Positions 5,695 through 5,706 of a DNA stretch of 5,706 bases are shown here, piece by piece; position 1 is the stretch's first letter, and each line of letters starts with the position of its first letter. The DNA lies in the NCBI GenBank assembly GCA_045628925.1, contig JAZQQF010000071.1, positions 1 to 5,706 of the forward strand. The letters are read 5' to 3'. Origin of the DNA: UBA1774 sp045628925. Its GTDB lineage: Bacteria > Bacillota > Clostridia > Oscillospirales > Oscillospiraceae. The position numbers were made by a program, and so were the translations under genes. Below the pieces are notes generated by a model, which saw only the letters and a list, made by a program, of their open reading frames with translations, ran no database searches and was not told the origin of the DNA.

Positions 5695-5706
5695 ACGAAA
5701 AACCGC
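5691..5706 (+). CDS. Start of a further operon gene overlapping the binding-protein stop (partial)
   Basis: A GTG at 5691 overlaps the TGA at 5692-5694 (GTGA) and reads V/M-N-E-K-P before the window ends. GGAG at 5679-5682 lies 8 nt upstream, a correct Shine-Dalgarno distance, which makes this start more credible than a chance frame. No terminator follows the binding-protein gene within the window, in keeping with the operon continuing. Five codons give no clue to function. Confidence 0.45.

Overview
The window is G+C-rich DNA with strong AGGAGG-type ribosome binding sites. It carries an oxygen-sensitive glycyl radical enzyme and a lipoprotein-dependent iron-family ABC importer. This combination suggests a strictly anaerobic, high-G+C member of the Clostridia (gut Oscillospiraceae-like). 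That placement is inference, because no phylogenetic marker is present.

Layout: on the minus strand, 2459 down to 18 encodes an 813-residue glycyl radical enzyme (GRE) of the pyruvate formate-lyase superfamily, with the thiyl Cys-x-Glu motif and the C-terminal glycyl loop both intact. Its reaction cannot be assigned. A GTG codon overlapping its stop codon opens a reading frame that leaves the window after seven codons. By position this could be the cognate radical-SAM activating enzyme.

From 2460 to 2729 is a divergent control region. It holds a near-consensus promoter for the GRE and a perfect-consensus promoter (TTGACA, 17 nt, TATAAT) for the transporter. Each -10 box is overlapped by its own short palindrome. 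A 9-bp direct repeat spaced 22 bp apart lies between the two promoters.

On the plus strand, 2730 to 5694 is a three-gene ABC importer of the FecCD/BtuCD family: permease, ATPase and substrate-binding lipoprotein. The ATPase begins with TTG overlapping the permease stop. A terminator-like hairpin and a second, AT-rich perfect hairpin separate the ATPase from the binding protein. A further GTG start overlaps the binding-protein stop at the right edge, so the operon probably continues.

Working together (inference): the importer probably brings in an iron chelate, haem or corrinoid. Iron would be needed for the iron-sulfur cluster of the activating enzyme that any GRE requires. The divergent layout suggests linked regulation, but substrate, regulator and reaction are all unknown from this sequence.
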